NCBI GenBank assembly: GCA_009920765.1
Contig: RFZJ01000023.1
Location: 1 to 46,523 of the forward strand
Direction of reading: 5' to 3'
Length of the DNA stretch: 46,523 nt
Origin: Planctomycetota bacterium
GTDB taxonomy: Bacteria; Planctomycetota; Planctomycetia; Gemmatales; Gemmataceae
Each line of letters starts with the position of its first letter. Position 1 is the first letter of the stretch. The position numbers and the translations under genes were made by a program. The notes below the pieces were generated by a model. The model was not told where the DNA came from and searched no databases. It saw nothing but the letters and a program-made list of their open reading frames with translations. This document shows, piece after piece, positions 15,935-24,212 of this stretch.

Positions 15935-18004
15935 TTACTTGCTTGCAGATTTCAACATGTCGCTAAAAAATTCAACAAGGTCACCCTTGTTCTTTGCCTT
16001 GGCAAATTTCAACCCTGCTTCGCAAACTTTTTTTGCTTCAGACTTCTGATTTAACTTGATCATGGTTTCTGCTGCGGCGATCAACAATTTGTCATTGTCA
16101 AGATGCTTTGCAAGAATTTCATCAACAACCTTGATCACCTGAAAAATATCATTAACTTTTGCAAAGTTTTTCATTTTGGCTATTTGCAACTCTGCAGTCT
16201 GTTCCGGAAGATTCTCTGATTTTAACTTTGCAATTGCTGTATTTAACAATTCAAGCATTGCAGGCTTGTTGCCGTTGTCGATTTCTTTTTCAGCAAGGTA
16301 TTTAATTACAGAAACAAAAAGGCCATGCTTAGGACCCAGTCCCTTGTGAGGCATCAACTTGGCAAATTTGTATGCAAGTTCTTGCGCATCCAAGGCTATC
16401 GCAGCACGGTAAGCCTCTTCCAATTGATCAAGATTCATATCTTCGGAATCAGCATTTGCGAGTTCAGCAGCATTCATACTCTTTAAGGGTTTGGAGGCCA
16501 GATCTGCAATTTGGGCTAAGTTTTCACCCAAAGAAAGCTTATGCCTCAGGCGATTAAAATCATATAGACTCGAATCTTGAGTTTCGAGAATTTCTTCATA
16601 AAAGTCTATAATACCTGCAAGTTTCTTGGCTAGCACCGGGTGAACGCTTGCATCCAAAGGAGTATTACCCAACAGTGATTTTCGAGGCTGATTTGTCCAC
16701 ACTTCTTCAAAATATTTTTCCATCTGGCCAGCAGCCATCTTTTTGGCCTGTTCTTGATCTTTTGCAGTCAGGGGAACAATTGCAGCGGGAAGTAAAACGC
16801 TTCCGAAATCCGCTGTATTAGTGGTCGAAACGATTTGATTAATTGGGATTTGAAGCTTTGTTATAAATTCATGCTTCAAGTTCTCAATTTTTTTCGAATC
16901 ATAACCCCATGCAACCATGGTTTGAGGATAAATCGCAAGGTAACCTATAACCTTCGAAAACTCCTTGGTAGGAGCACCAGTGGTGATTAAGCCTGAAGTA
17001 CTTTCTTCCAGCAAGAAAAAGGTTATAGTCCCGTTTTCCTTATCTTGATGAAGTGGCAGAATTCGCCGGGTATTTTGCAACTCAGAAAGCCATTTAGAAA
17101 CTGGTTCTGGATTCGTTAACGGGATGCCAATATGATAATTTACATAATCACTCTCATCATCCATTCCAATTGCAAACTTAAGTACTTCCTGCAATACACC
17201 TGCCTTACGATACAATACATCATTCTTTTCTTTCTTGATAAACTCATCCAGCACTTGATAGCTATCCTTATTCATTCCCAACCAGGCAAGTGCAACTGCA
17301 AGGTTAAATTTAGCTCCATTATCAGAAGGATTTTCTTGGATTTTCTTTTTGAAAATATCGGGCAGACTTCCAAGGCGAATATCTTCTGACTCAACAAAAG
17401 TCGAATTATCCGTTGATTTTTCAGTTGGAATAAACGTAATGTCATTTCTAATTATTTTAGGAAGGCGTGATTGTGGGCCACTTAAGTTTTCAAGAATCTC
17501 CTTTAGTTGGCTGTTTGAAGGTGCGTGTCTAGCAGCTATTTGTAAAGCAACTTTAGCCGCCAAAGGTTTATTACGATTCATTTCACAACGGAAAATAAGA
17601 TTGTACACACGCGCAAGATCCTCCCTGGAATCAATGTGATAATAGATGGCTGCCTTGCGCAAAAGAATCAAAGCGCCCTCCCATTCACCTTCATCAATCC
17701 TAAGGCCTGCTCGAAGATAATAACCAAAAGGGTAATTTGGATTTATTTTAAAAGCTTTTTCAAGCTCGGCTTCAGCTTGTGCGGGTTGTCCGCTTAACAA
17801 AAGTAACTCTGCAAGCCTTCCGAAAACTTCTGGATTGTCGGAGCTGTTGGCTTGCAACGTCTTCATTTGGTTAATTGCGCTTTCAACCTGTCCCTTGGAA
17901 AAAGACTCGTAAGCCTTTTCAATAGGGCCCCAAATAGAAGAACAACACCATTTAAATTTTTTGCCGCTGCCACAAGGACATGCTGAATATAAGTCCACTG
18001 CCAT
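15935..18004 (-). CDS. SEC-C zinc motif plus TPR repeat protein
   Basis: A 689-residue cytoplasmic protein. The N-terminus MAVDLYSACPCGSGKKFKWCC is a SEC-C zinc motif (C9, C11, C20, C21), like the SecA tail. It is followed by tetratricopeptide repeats from about residue 30 to 170 (for example AEAELEKAFKINPNYPFGYYLRAG) and again in the last 150 residues. The middle part is not recognised. SEC-C motifs usually mediate ribosome or SecB contacts, so a role in translation or protein quality control is a guess. The ATG at 18004 has GGGGA eight bases upstream; another ATG at 18016 would add four residues. No signal peptide is seen. Confidence 0.82.
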   Translation of the reverse strand: MAVDLYSACPCGSGKKFKWCCSSIWGPIEKAYESFSKGQVESAINQMKTLQANSSDNPEVFGRLAELLLLSGQPAQAEAELEKAFKINPNYPFGYYLRAGLRIDEGEWEGALILLRKAAIYYHIDSREDLARVYNLIFRCEMNRNKPLAAKVALQIAARHAPSNSQLKEILENLSGPQSRLPKIIRNDITFIPTEKSTDNSTFVESEDIRLGSLPDIFKKKIQENPSDNGAKFNLAVALAWLGMNKDSYQVLDEFIKKEKNDVLYRKAGVLQEVLKFAIGMDDESDYVNYHIGIPLTNPEPVSKWLSELQNTRRILPLHQDKENGTITFFLLEESTSGLITTGAPTKEFSKVIGYLAIYPQTMVAWGYDSKKIENLKHEFITKLQIPINQIVSTTNTADFGSVLLPAAIVPLTAKDQEQAKKMAAGQMEKYFEEVWTNQPRKSLLGNTPLDASVHPVLAKKLAGIIDFYEEILETQDSSLYDFNRLRHKLSLGENLAQIADLASKPLKSMNAAELANADSEDMNLDQLEEAYRAAIALDAQELAYKFAKLMPHKGLGPKHGLFVSVIKYLAEKEIDNGNKPAMLELLNTAIAKLKSENLPEQTAELQIAKMKNFAKVNDIFQVIKVVDEILAKHLDNDKLLIAAAETMIKLNQKSEAKKVCEAGLKFAKAKNKGDLVEFFSDMLKSASK

Positions 18005-18183
18005 GAAAATCCCCATTAATCAGAGTAAAACCGATAGTATTTTAATATGTTAGAAGAAGTTGGGGTCCAAACATAGTATTTAATGCAGAAGATGGCGGAA
18101 ATACTGGGTAAATGATTTTGCGGGTCGTTTCTAAAATAAGGGTCGTTTTTATCAACTATCCTATTATTGTTTGCCAACGCCAA

Positions 18184-18211
18184 TTGACACTAAGGCCTTG
18201 GTGTCTAAAAT
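18184..18211 (+). promoter_or_regulatory. Sigma-70 promoter of the tRNA-Ile/tRNA-Ala unit
   Basis: TTGACA at 18184-18189 and TAAAAT at 18206-18211 are separated by 16 bases. The predicted transcription start is near 18218, a few bases before the mature tRNA-Ile at 18225. The -35 box is a perfect consensus, as expected for a stable RNA promoter. Confidence 0.75.
18186..18205. promoter_or_regulatory. 20-bp near-perfect palindrome in the tRNA promoter spacer (candidate operator)
   Basis: GACACTAAGG CCTTGGTGTC reads as a dyad with nine of ten pairs matching (T91/G200 is the exception). It starts inside the -35 box and ends one base before the -10 box. There is no loop, so it is better read as a DNA site for a dimeric regulator than as an RNA hairpin. 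The binding protein is unknown. Confidence 0.5.
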
Positions 18212-18224
18212 GTTAAAAATGTGA

Positions 18225-18298
18225 GGGCGTATAGCTCAGTTGGCTAGAGCGCAGCTCTGATAAAGCTGAGGTCCTTGGTTCAAATCCAAGTACGCCCA
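18225..18298 (+). tRNA. tRNA-Ile (GAT anticodon)
   Basis: A 74-nucleotide cloverleaf. The acceptor stem is GGGCGTA/TACGCCC, the D-arm contains TAGCTCAGTTGG, and the anticodon stem CAGCT/AGCTG encloses loop CTGATAA with anticodon GAT. The T-arm is CTTGG TTCAAAT CCAAG. The discriminator is A at 18298; CCA is not encoded. It pairs with tRNA-Ala 78 bases downstream, and no rRNA gene is near. Confidence 0.96.
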
Positions 18299-18376
18299 CT
18301 AATGTTGAGGTTTAAAATTAAGAAATTGAACTTGTAAGCTAAGTTCTAATACTTTAAACTTAAACCATTACATAAT

Positions 18377-18449
18377 GGGGGCTTAGCTCAACTGGGAGAG
18401 CGCCGCCTTTGCAAGGCGGATGTTATCGGTTCGACTCCGTTAGCCTCCA
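18377..18449 (+). tRNA. tRNA-Ala (TGC anticodon)
   Basis: A 73-nucleotide cloverleaf. The acceptor stem GGGGGCT/AGCCTCC contains the G3-U70 wobble that is the identity element for alanyl-tRNA synthetase. The anticodon stem CCGCC/GGCGG encloses loop TTTGCAA with anticodon TGC. The T-loop is TTCGACT. The discriminator is A; CCA is not encoded. It is probably cotranscribed with tRNA-Ile. Confidence 0.96.
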
Positions 18450-18898
18450 TTTTTAAATAGACTCCTAACTTTTATCATTTTTTGAGTAAACCTGTCGCGC
18501 AATCTAGTATCTTAACCAAAATTCAGATTACTTAATTAAAATCTTAAATTGTTCAACCAGATAATTGTTTAAAGCAATATGATTACTAAAGCAAAATTGA
18601 TCAATCAGAATTCTTTCGAAGATATCTTAATTAAAAATCTTCAAAATTTTTCAGCTTAAATAAATGAACTTTAAAACATTAGAAAAGAAAGTACTAAATC
18701 GAAATTATTTCATTTAAATAGTTAACTGACAAAACAATCAATTTAGAAAAATTGCAGAATGCCAGTTAAAAGGTTCGATTTACTTATGATTTTAAACTGA
18801 TTGCCAAGAGTTTTGAATGTACCAAAGTTGATTGAATTTTAAAAAATTGATAAAATCAAAATTTGAATGTTTTTTAATAATGAAATGATCAAGAGTGA
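18450..18898. other. 449-base AT-rich intergenic region
   Basis: No open frame of useful length, no tRNA fold and no recognised RNA are seen. A weak inverted repeat (GAAGAT at 18618-18623, ATCTTC at 18637-18642) is the only structure noticed. The region separates the tRNA pair from the ArfB-like gene and probably holds that gene's promoter and the end of the tRNA transcript, but neither can be placed confidently. Confidence 0.5.
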
Positions 18899-19318
18899 AT
18901 TATCAACAAAAATATCATCACTTCTGAGGCAATTTTTGAAACCTGTAGGTCTGGCGGACCTGGAGGTCAAAATGTCAATAAATTAGAAACTAAAGTAAGA
19001 CTACATTTCAAACTTTCAGATTCCAAAGTTTTATACCCTGACCAAGTGTTAACGATTATAAACAATAATGAAGTTAAAAAGTTTTTGGATTCACAAGGTT
19101 GCATAGTAATTACAAGCCAAAAGTATCGGACACAAGCGGGAAACAAAACTGATGCAATTAAAAAACTTTGTCAACTTTTAAAAAATGCACTAAAGCCAAT
19201 TGTTAGGCGCAAGCCAACTTTAATACCGAAATCTCAGGTTCATAAGCGACTCCAAAATAAAAAACGTTTGTCAGAAAAAAAAGCTCTAAGACGCAATATC
19301 ACAAAAGAGGGAAATTAG
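18899..19318 (+). CDS. arfB: ArfB-like peptidyl-tRNA hydrolase / release-factor domain protein, start unclear
   Basis: A frame of 139 codons encoding the class-I release factor core of the ArfB/YaeJ type, which frees stalled ribosomes by hydrolysing peptidyl-tRNA. CRSGGPGGQNVNKLETKVRL contains the catalytic GGQ (codons 22-24 from 18899). A Lys/Arg-rich tail enters the mRNA channel in known ArfB, and the tail here (KRLQNKKRLSEKKALRR) is typical. The length equals normal ArfB. The frame opens just after a TGA at 18896-18898 and holds no ATG, GTG or TTG before the GGQ. The first codons are ATT and ATC. The nearest ATG (18885) is in another frame. Either a rare ATT/ATC start or a 5' frameshift applies. 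Confidence 0.72.
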   Translation: MINKNIITSEAIFETCRSGGPGGQNVNKLETKVRLHFKLSDSKVLYPDQVLTIINNNEVKKFLDSQGCIVITSQKYRTQAGNKTDAIKKLCQLLKNALKPIVRRKPTLIPKSQVHKRLQNKKRLSEKKALRRNITKEGN

Positions 19319-19490
19319 AAATTCTGCAATTTATTTGTTTTAAATAAGTATTGATCAAAACTCAACCGCGCAAAATTCCCAAAATGTTTTCCAGTAACCA
19401 AACAAGAAGATCATTTTACCAAAATTGTGGAACATCAGGCAAAACCCTTTAAAATAAATCAAATATAATTTTTCTTTTTTTGAGAACGAA

Positions 19491-20237
19491 ATGATAGTAA
19501 AAGATTCCAAGATTGACATTTCGACTCCAACAGGGTTAATGCGTACCTATCTCTACACCCCTGAAGAACCTGGAAGATCAAACCGAAAAAGATCTGGCCT
19601 GATACTTTATTCAGAAATATTCCAACAAACTCCGCCAGTAAAACGATTGGCACTTCAGTTCGCTTCCATGGGATATATAGTCGCAGTACCAGAAGTTTAT
19701 CACTCCCATGAACTTCCAGGATGTGTCCTTGGTTATGATGAAATTGGAAAAAACAGAGGAAATGAATTAAAAAAAATTATTCCAATGGCGGAATTTGATG
19801 CAGACATTCTGGCCACTGTCAAAACTTTGGAAAAGCATACTTCATGCAATGGAAAAATAGGAGCAATCGGAATTTGCCTAGGCGGGCACCTAGCATATCG
19901 GGCCGCATTATTACCACAAATTTTAGCAACAGCTTGCTTTTATCCTACAGACCTCCATTCAGGTACACTTGGCAAAGGCGACCAAGCAGATTCGTTAGCT
20001 AGAGCCAAGGATATCAAAGGTGAAATCCTTATGGTATTTGGGAAGCAAGACCCACATGTGCCTTTGACAGGAAGACAATTAATTTATCGAGCTCTTGAAA
20101 CTTCAGGAGTTTGGTTTACTTGGCATGAATTTAATGCTGCACATGCCTTTTTAAGAGACGAAGGCGAAAGATACGATCCAGCTATTGGAAAGTTATGCAT
20201 TAGTTTAGCAAGTGACCTTTTCCAAAGAAATTTATGA
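19491..20237 (+). CDS. Dienelactone hydrolase family protein
   Basis: A 248-residue cytoplasmic alpha/beta hydrolase. The nucleophile is Cys129 in GAIGICLGGHLAYRA, the dienelactone-hydrolase type rather than a serine. The acid is in MVFGKQDPHVP (Asp near 188) and the His is in NAAHAFLRDEG (near 221). It has no signal peptide. Substrates of the family are cyclic or activated esters; the natural one here is unknown. It stands alone, downstream of the ArfB-like gene by 172 bases and convergent with trhO. Confidence 0.88.
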   Translation: MIVKDSKIDISTPTGLMRTYLYTPEEPGRSNRKRSGLILYSEIFQQTPPVKRLALQFASMGYIVAVPEVYHSHELPGCVLGYDEIGKNRGNELKKIIPMAEFDADILATVKTLEKHTSCNGKIGAIGICLGGHLAYRAALLPQILATACFYPTDLHSGTLGKGDQADSLARAKDIKGEILMVFGKQDPHVPLTGRQLIYRALETSGVWFTWHEFNAAHAFLRDEGERYDPAIGKLCISLASDLFQRNL

Positions 20238-20273
20238 ATCTAATCTAAAATTCTTTTATTAATTAGAAAGATG

Positions 20274-21173
20274 CTATTGATCGCTACGTTTTTTTGAAAG
20301 CACATTTTGTTTTTGGCGTTCGATAGCGCGTGCACGGGTTTTTTCGGGAAGATTATCAAAACAATAAGGGCATGAGACACCTAAACGAAATTTTGGTGAT
20401 TCCCGATCTTTAGGAGAAACCGGATGCCTGCAAGCATAACATTGCTCATGATCCCCAACAATCAAACCATTACCAACTGCAATTCGTTGATCAAAAACAA
20501 AACATTCTCCATTCCAAAGACTTTTATCCGCAGGAATTTTTTCAAGGTATTTTAGAATGCCGCCTTTTAAATGAAAAACCTCTTTAAATCCTTGTTGCAA
20601 CATATAGGAAGAAGCTTTTTCACACCGAATCCCGCCGGTACAAAACATAGCAACCTTTTTATGTTTATCAGGATCCAAGGTTTTACTGACAAATGCCGGA
20701 AAATCTCGAAATCGCTTTGTTTTCGGATCGATAGCCCCTTTAAATGTACCTATATCAACCTCGTAATCATTACGGGTATCAATAATTACAACTTCCGGAT
20801 CGCTGATTAATTGATTCCACTCTTCAGGAGAAACGTATGTACCTACAATTACATTAGGGTCAACACCAGAAACCCCCAAAGGTACGATTTCTTTTTTCAA
20901 TTTAACTTTCATACGATCAAAAGGAAGCTCATTGGTAAAAGATTCCTTATGTTCAATATCGAGAAGGCGTGGTTCCGCCTTTAAAAAGGCCATCAAGGAA
21001 TTAATACTTTCACGTGAGCCAGCTACGGTGCCATTAACCCCTTCTGGTGCAAGCAAAATTGTTCCATTAATATTTTGGGAAAGGCAAAATTTAAGGAAAG
21101 GAGGCTGTAACTCACGAAAATCAGGTAAATTTGCAAACTTGTAAAAAGCTGCGACTACAATTTCTGGCATCAT
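20274..21173 (-). CDS. trhO: tRNA uridine(34) hydroxylase TrhO (YceA family, rhodanese domain)
   Basis: A 299-residue protein that hydroxylates U34 in tRNA using oxygen, a step to 5-methoxy- and carboxymethoxyuridine. The N-terminal acylphosphatase-like domain holds [18 protein letters not shown]. The rhodanese domain carries [19 protein letters not shown] and the active-site loop [13 protein letters not shown], with C178 and C184. The C-terminus contains paired CxxC segments (CYACRHP and CPYC), a probable zinc site. Two adjacent ATGs begin the frame. It stands as a single gene; the divergent neighbour begins 262 bases away. Confidence 0.94.
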   Translation of the reverse strand: MMPEIVVAAFYKFANLPDFRELQPPFLKFCLSQNINGTILLAPEGVNGTVAGSRESINSLMAFLKAEPRLLDIEHKESFTNELPFDRMKVKLKKEIVPLGVSGVDPNVIVGTYVSPEEWNQLISDPEVVIIDTRNDYEVDIGTFKGAIDPKTKRFRDFPAFVSKTLDPDKHKKVAMFCTGGIRCEKASSYMLQQGFKEVFHLKGGILKYLEKIPADKSLWNGECFVFDQRIAVGNGLIVGDHEQCYACRHPVSPKDRESPKFRLGVSCPYCFDNLPEKTRARAIERQKQNVLSKKRSDQ

Positions 21174-21435
21174 TTCCCATCGTCAAAAGAATTAAGAATA
21201 TGCAAAAACAATTACAAGGACTATCTTGCAAGAAAGAAAAAAGTTAAAAATACATCCAAAAAGCAATTAAAAGAGCCATAGATCCTCGTGAATCCGACTA
21301 AATAAAACTAAAACCTGATATAATATTATCAAATAAATAGGAATTTAAAACAAAATTGAAATTTGGATTCAAATTCATCTTAGAAGCTATAACAGATAAT
21401 ATTTGATGCATGAAAGAGTATAAAAAGAAATTATC

Positions 21436-22242
21436 GTGGAAGAAATCAACAAACTTAATCCAACCCAATCAAAAAATAATGAATCAAAACCCTGGTGGTT
21501 GTTTTTAAATATATTAGCCTTGGATGCACCAGTTGTAGCGGTTGTTTGGCAATATTTCTTCTCAAAAACATTTGAAATTGAAATCACATTTACAGAGAAT
21601 GCAGTACTTTTTTTTACGGTCTGGTTTATCTATCTACTCGATCATTTTTTGGATTCTCGAAAGGAAATTTACATAACCCAAAGACATTTGTTTGTTGAAA
21701 AAAACCCAAAATTAACTTTAGTTTTAATTAGTCTGACTTTTTTGATTTCTATTTTATTAAGTTTTTCTCTATCAAAACTTTTCATTATAAGTGGAATAAT
21801 ATTAGGGATTTTAATTTCAATTTACCTATTACTAGTCCATTCAAACATCACAGCACCAATGATAAAAAAAACCTGCAAAGAATTATTGGTTGGAATAGGT
21901 TTTGGAACGGGTGTAGCCTTACCTGTAATAGTATCCGAACTATCAATAAAAATGTGGTTGCCAAGCGTCATATTGTTTTGTTTAATTTGCTGGATAAATT
22001 GCAAGCTGATAGAAAATTGGGAATCAGGTTATTATCATTTTGATAATCTAGATATAATTTTATCATTGGCTACAGTTTTTTGCATGTTGATGGCTGAAAA
22101 ACAGATTATTTTTGCGTCATTAATTTCTATAACCGCATTTATCATGATTGATAAATTTGCAGGTTCCAAAAATATTCAGTTATCAAGAGTTCTTGTTGAC
22201 GCGTCATTACTATCACCATTGGTATTTGTGAATCATACATGA
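21436..22242 (+). CDS. UbiA-like polytopic membrane protein
   Basis: A 268-residue integral membrane protein with about eight hydrophobic segments. WFIYLLDHFLDSRKE (residues near 63-77) resembles the first Asp-rich loop of the UbiA prenyltransferase superfamily, in the form found in many uncharacterised bacterial members. A second acidic loop, HFDNLDIILS, follows later. The start is a GTG at 21436 with only a weak ribosome site; an ATG at 21411 is in another frame. Its TGA stop overlaps the ATG of the next gene, a methyltransferase (ATGA), so they are translationally coupled. A lipid or quinone-modifying role for the pair is inference. Confidence 0.7.
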   Translation: MEEINKLNPTQSKNNESKPWWLFLNILALDAPVVAVVWQYFFSKTFEIEITFTENAVLFFTVWFIYLLDHFLDSRKEIYITQRHLFVEKNPKLTLVLISLTFLISILLSFSLSKLFIISGIILGILISIYLLLVHSNITAPMIKKTCKELLVGIGFGTGVALPVIVSELSIKMWLPSVILFCLICWINCKLIENWESGYYHFDNLDIILSLATVFCMLMAEKQIIFASLISITAFIMIDKFAGSKNIQLSRVLVDASLLSPLVFVNHT

Positions 22243-22883
22243 AAAAAACCAGTTTTGAAGGGTTGGCCCCATGGTACCTTTTACTTGAAACATTAAGTTT
22301 TGGTAATTATCTTCAAAAATGCAGGATAAGCTTCATTTCAGAATTAAAAGTTGTAAAAAGTGTCCTCATACTAGGTGACGGAAATGGAAGATTCCTTGAA
22401 TCATTTTTAAAGTCTAATCTTGATGCGCAAATTGATTACTTGGATCTTAGCAAAAAAATGATCACTTTAGCAAAATCACGAGTGGCTTTAATTCCTAACA
22501 AAACAAAAGTTGTTTTTATACAAAAAGACGTTTTTGATTGGTGTTTTCCAATTAACAAATACGACTTGGTAGTATCTAATTTTTTCCTTGATTGTTTTAC
22601 CTTTAAAGAACTTGAGCATATCATAAACAAAATATCACTTAGTTTAAAACCTGGAGGCGAATTAATTTATGGCGATTTTAATGTTCCTAAATCATATTTT
22701 GAAAAATTCTATGCAATACCATTACTAGCAATAATGTATCTGTTTTTTAGAATTACCACTAGCATTACAGCAAAGAAATTGATTGATCCAACCATATTTT
22801 TAAACAAGGAAGGATTAAACCTTACCAAGGAAAAATATTATTTAGGAAGTTTTTTAAAATCACAACTTTGGATTAAAGCATAA
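22239..22883 (+). CDS. Class I SAM-dependent methyltransferase
   Basis: A 214-residue methyltransferase. Motif I is VLILGDGNGRFLESF, where the usual G-x-G-x-G appears as GDGNG. The acidic residue after strand 2 is in IDYLDLSKKM, and motif post-I/II is YDLVVSNFFLDCFT. LKPGGELIYGDFNVP is motif III. The C-terminal part contains a hydrophobic stretch (LLAIMYLFFRITTSI) that could bind the membrane or a lipid substrate. It overlaps the upstream UbiA-like gene by four bases. The substrate is unknown; a small or lipid molecule made by the membrane partner is likely. Confidence 0.85.
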   Translation: MKKTSFEGLAPWYLLLETLSFGNYLQKCRISFISELKVVKSVLILGDGNGRFLESFLKSNLDAQIDYLDLSKKMITLAKSRVALIPNKTKVVFIQKDVFDWCFPINKYDLVVSNFFLDCFTFKELEHIINKISLSLKPGGELIYGDFNVPKSYFEKFYAIPLLAIMYLFFRITTSITAKKLIDPTIFLNKEGLNLTKEKYYLGSFLKSQLWIKA

Positions 22884-22978
22884 AGTTTCCTTGCTACTAA
22901 TTTCAAGGGATCCTATTTTAAACTTTGGTTGATTTGTTAGTATCAAGTAATGTTACTACACACTTACTCGAGGTTTTT

Positions 22979-23389
22979 ATGAATACAAAGTTTGTTGCTG
23001 GCTTTCTTTTTATAGGATTAACAATATGCTCCTTGGGGAATGCCCAGGAAAAAGAAGACACTCCCAATCTTTCAGGAAGTTGGAGCGGAAACTGGATTAG
23101 CGATGGAAGCGGGCATAAAGGGCCTATGAAAGCCATATTCAGATCTACAGGGAATAATTCCTATGAAGTAACATTTTCCGGACGCTTTTTTAAGGTTATA
23201 CCTTTTAGATATAAAGCGCATTTATCAGTTACAGGGAAAGATGGAGACAAACTTATTCTTACTGGAAATCAAAAACTCCTAGGCTTTGGAACTTTTGAAT
23301 ACAACGCTCGCGCAGACAATGATTCATTTATTGCAAATTATTCCAGCAAAAAAGACAATGGTCGTTTTGAGCTATATCGTTCACGGTAG
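22979..23389 (+). CDS. Small secreted protein of unknown function
   Basis: A 136-residue exported protein with a signal peptide (MNTKFVAGFLFIGLTICSLGNAQ, cleavage after about residue 22). The mature part starts with NLSGSWSGNWISDGSGHKG, and later strands alternate hydrophobic and polar residues as in a small lipocalin-like or beta-barrel domain. No enzyme motif is seen. The ATG at 22979 has GAGG six bases upstream; an upstream TTG at 22925 would only lengthen the leader. It ends just before a strong terminator. Confidence 0.78.
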   Translation: MNTKFVAGFLFIGLTICSLGNAQEKEDTPNLSGSWSGNWISDGSGHKGPMKAIFRSTGNNSYEVTFSGRFFKVIPFRYKAHLSVTGKDGDKLILTGNQKLLGFGTFEYNARADNDSFIANYSSKKDNGRFELYRSR

Positions 23390-23400
23390 TTGAAAATAAA

Positions 23401-23435
23401 TAAAGCCCGCTTAATATAAAATTAAGCGGGCTTTA
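23401..23435. terminator. Bidirectional intrinsic terminator
   Basis: A 15-base-pair perfect stem (TAAAGCCCGCTTAAT with ATTAAGCGGGCTTTA) closes a five-base ATAAA loop. The GC-rich core and flanking A and T runs suit termination in both directions. It lies between the convergent genes ending at 23389 and 23450. Confidence 0.92.
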
Positions 23436-23449
23436 TAAATTTAAAACTC

Positions 23450-24022
23450 TTACTTCACAGATTTTTTCTTGCTATCTTCCACCTTCTTTTTAACGTCAAT
23501 ATTTTCGGTGTTAACGGTTTTAGCAACTTTTTCAGAAAGCTTTTTTGCAACTAAACCACTAGGATCACAACCAGGTGCTATTGCAACAATCTTACCACCT
23601 TTTTCAATTAAAAAATTGGTTGGCATAGTTTTAGTATCAAAGATTTTCCAACTTTCCCCTTTCGTATCAACTGCATAAAGCATGCTTATGTTTTTTGCTT
23701 TTGCGTAAGTTGCTACTTTGGCATCGGGTTCTTTAAAAATCGCAAGCGAAGTCAAACCAGATTCTTTGTAAGCATCATGAATAGCTTGAAAATATGCCAA
23801 TTCTTGATCACACCCAGAGCAACCACAAGTAAGACGAACAAGAACGGCACCCTTGGAAGTTAAATCTGCCAAGTTGATCTCTTTCCCAGCAGCATCTTTA
23901 ATTTTAAAATCGGGGGCTAGACCTCCAATTTCAACTTTCTTTACAGCAACTTTAGCTGGTTCGTCGCCAATAACAACCACTACCACGCATAAACTTACAA
24001 TTAAGGACAAAAATCGTTTCAT
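23450..24022 (-). CDS. Exported redoxin / thioredoxin-like protein
   Basis: A 190-residue protein with a signal peptide (residues 1-19) and an AhpC/TSA-redoxin fold: GGLAPDFKIKDAAGKEINLADL, then the active-site strand VLVRLTCGCSGCDQE, and the cis-proline loop TMPTNFLIEKGGKIV. The redox site reads C66-G-C68-S-G-C71, so a CxxC (C68-C71) is preceded by a further cysteine. The C-terminal 35 residues are Lys-rich. The start has TAGGAG eight bases upstream. A periplasmic thiol reductase, peroxidase or metallochaperone-like role is possible. Confidence 0.83.
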   Translation of the reverse strand: MKRFLSLIVSLCVVVVVIGDEPAKVAVKKVEIGGLAPDFKIKDAAGKEINLADLTSKGAVLVRLTCGCSGCDQELAYFQAIHDAYKESGLTSLAIFKEPDAKVATYAKAKNISMLYAVDTKGESWKIFDTKTMPTNFLIEKGGKIVAIAPGCDPSGLVAKKLSEKVAKTVNTENIDVKKKVEDSKKKSVK

Positions 24023-24212
24023 TTTAAACTCCTAGGTGGGAACAACTAAAATGATAAAACACATTATCAAATACAATATCGTATTAAACAAAATAAAATA
24101 CAAGCTATTTTAGCCAATTCGCATAAAAAATTTGGATCATACAAATATTCATAACAATAAAAATTGATTATAGTAACTTAACTGTTTCAAGATTACTTTC
24201 AAAGGCCATGCC

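Noticed and set aside
18772..18780. GGTTCGATT, like a tRNA T-loop
   Set aside because: No T-stem, acceptor stem or anticodon arm can be formed around it.
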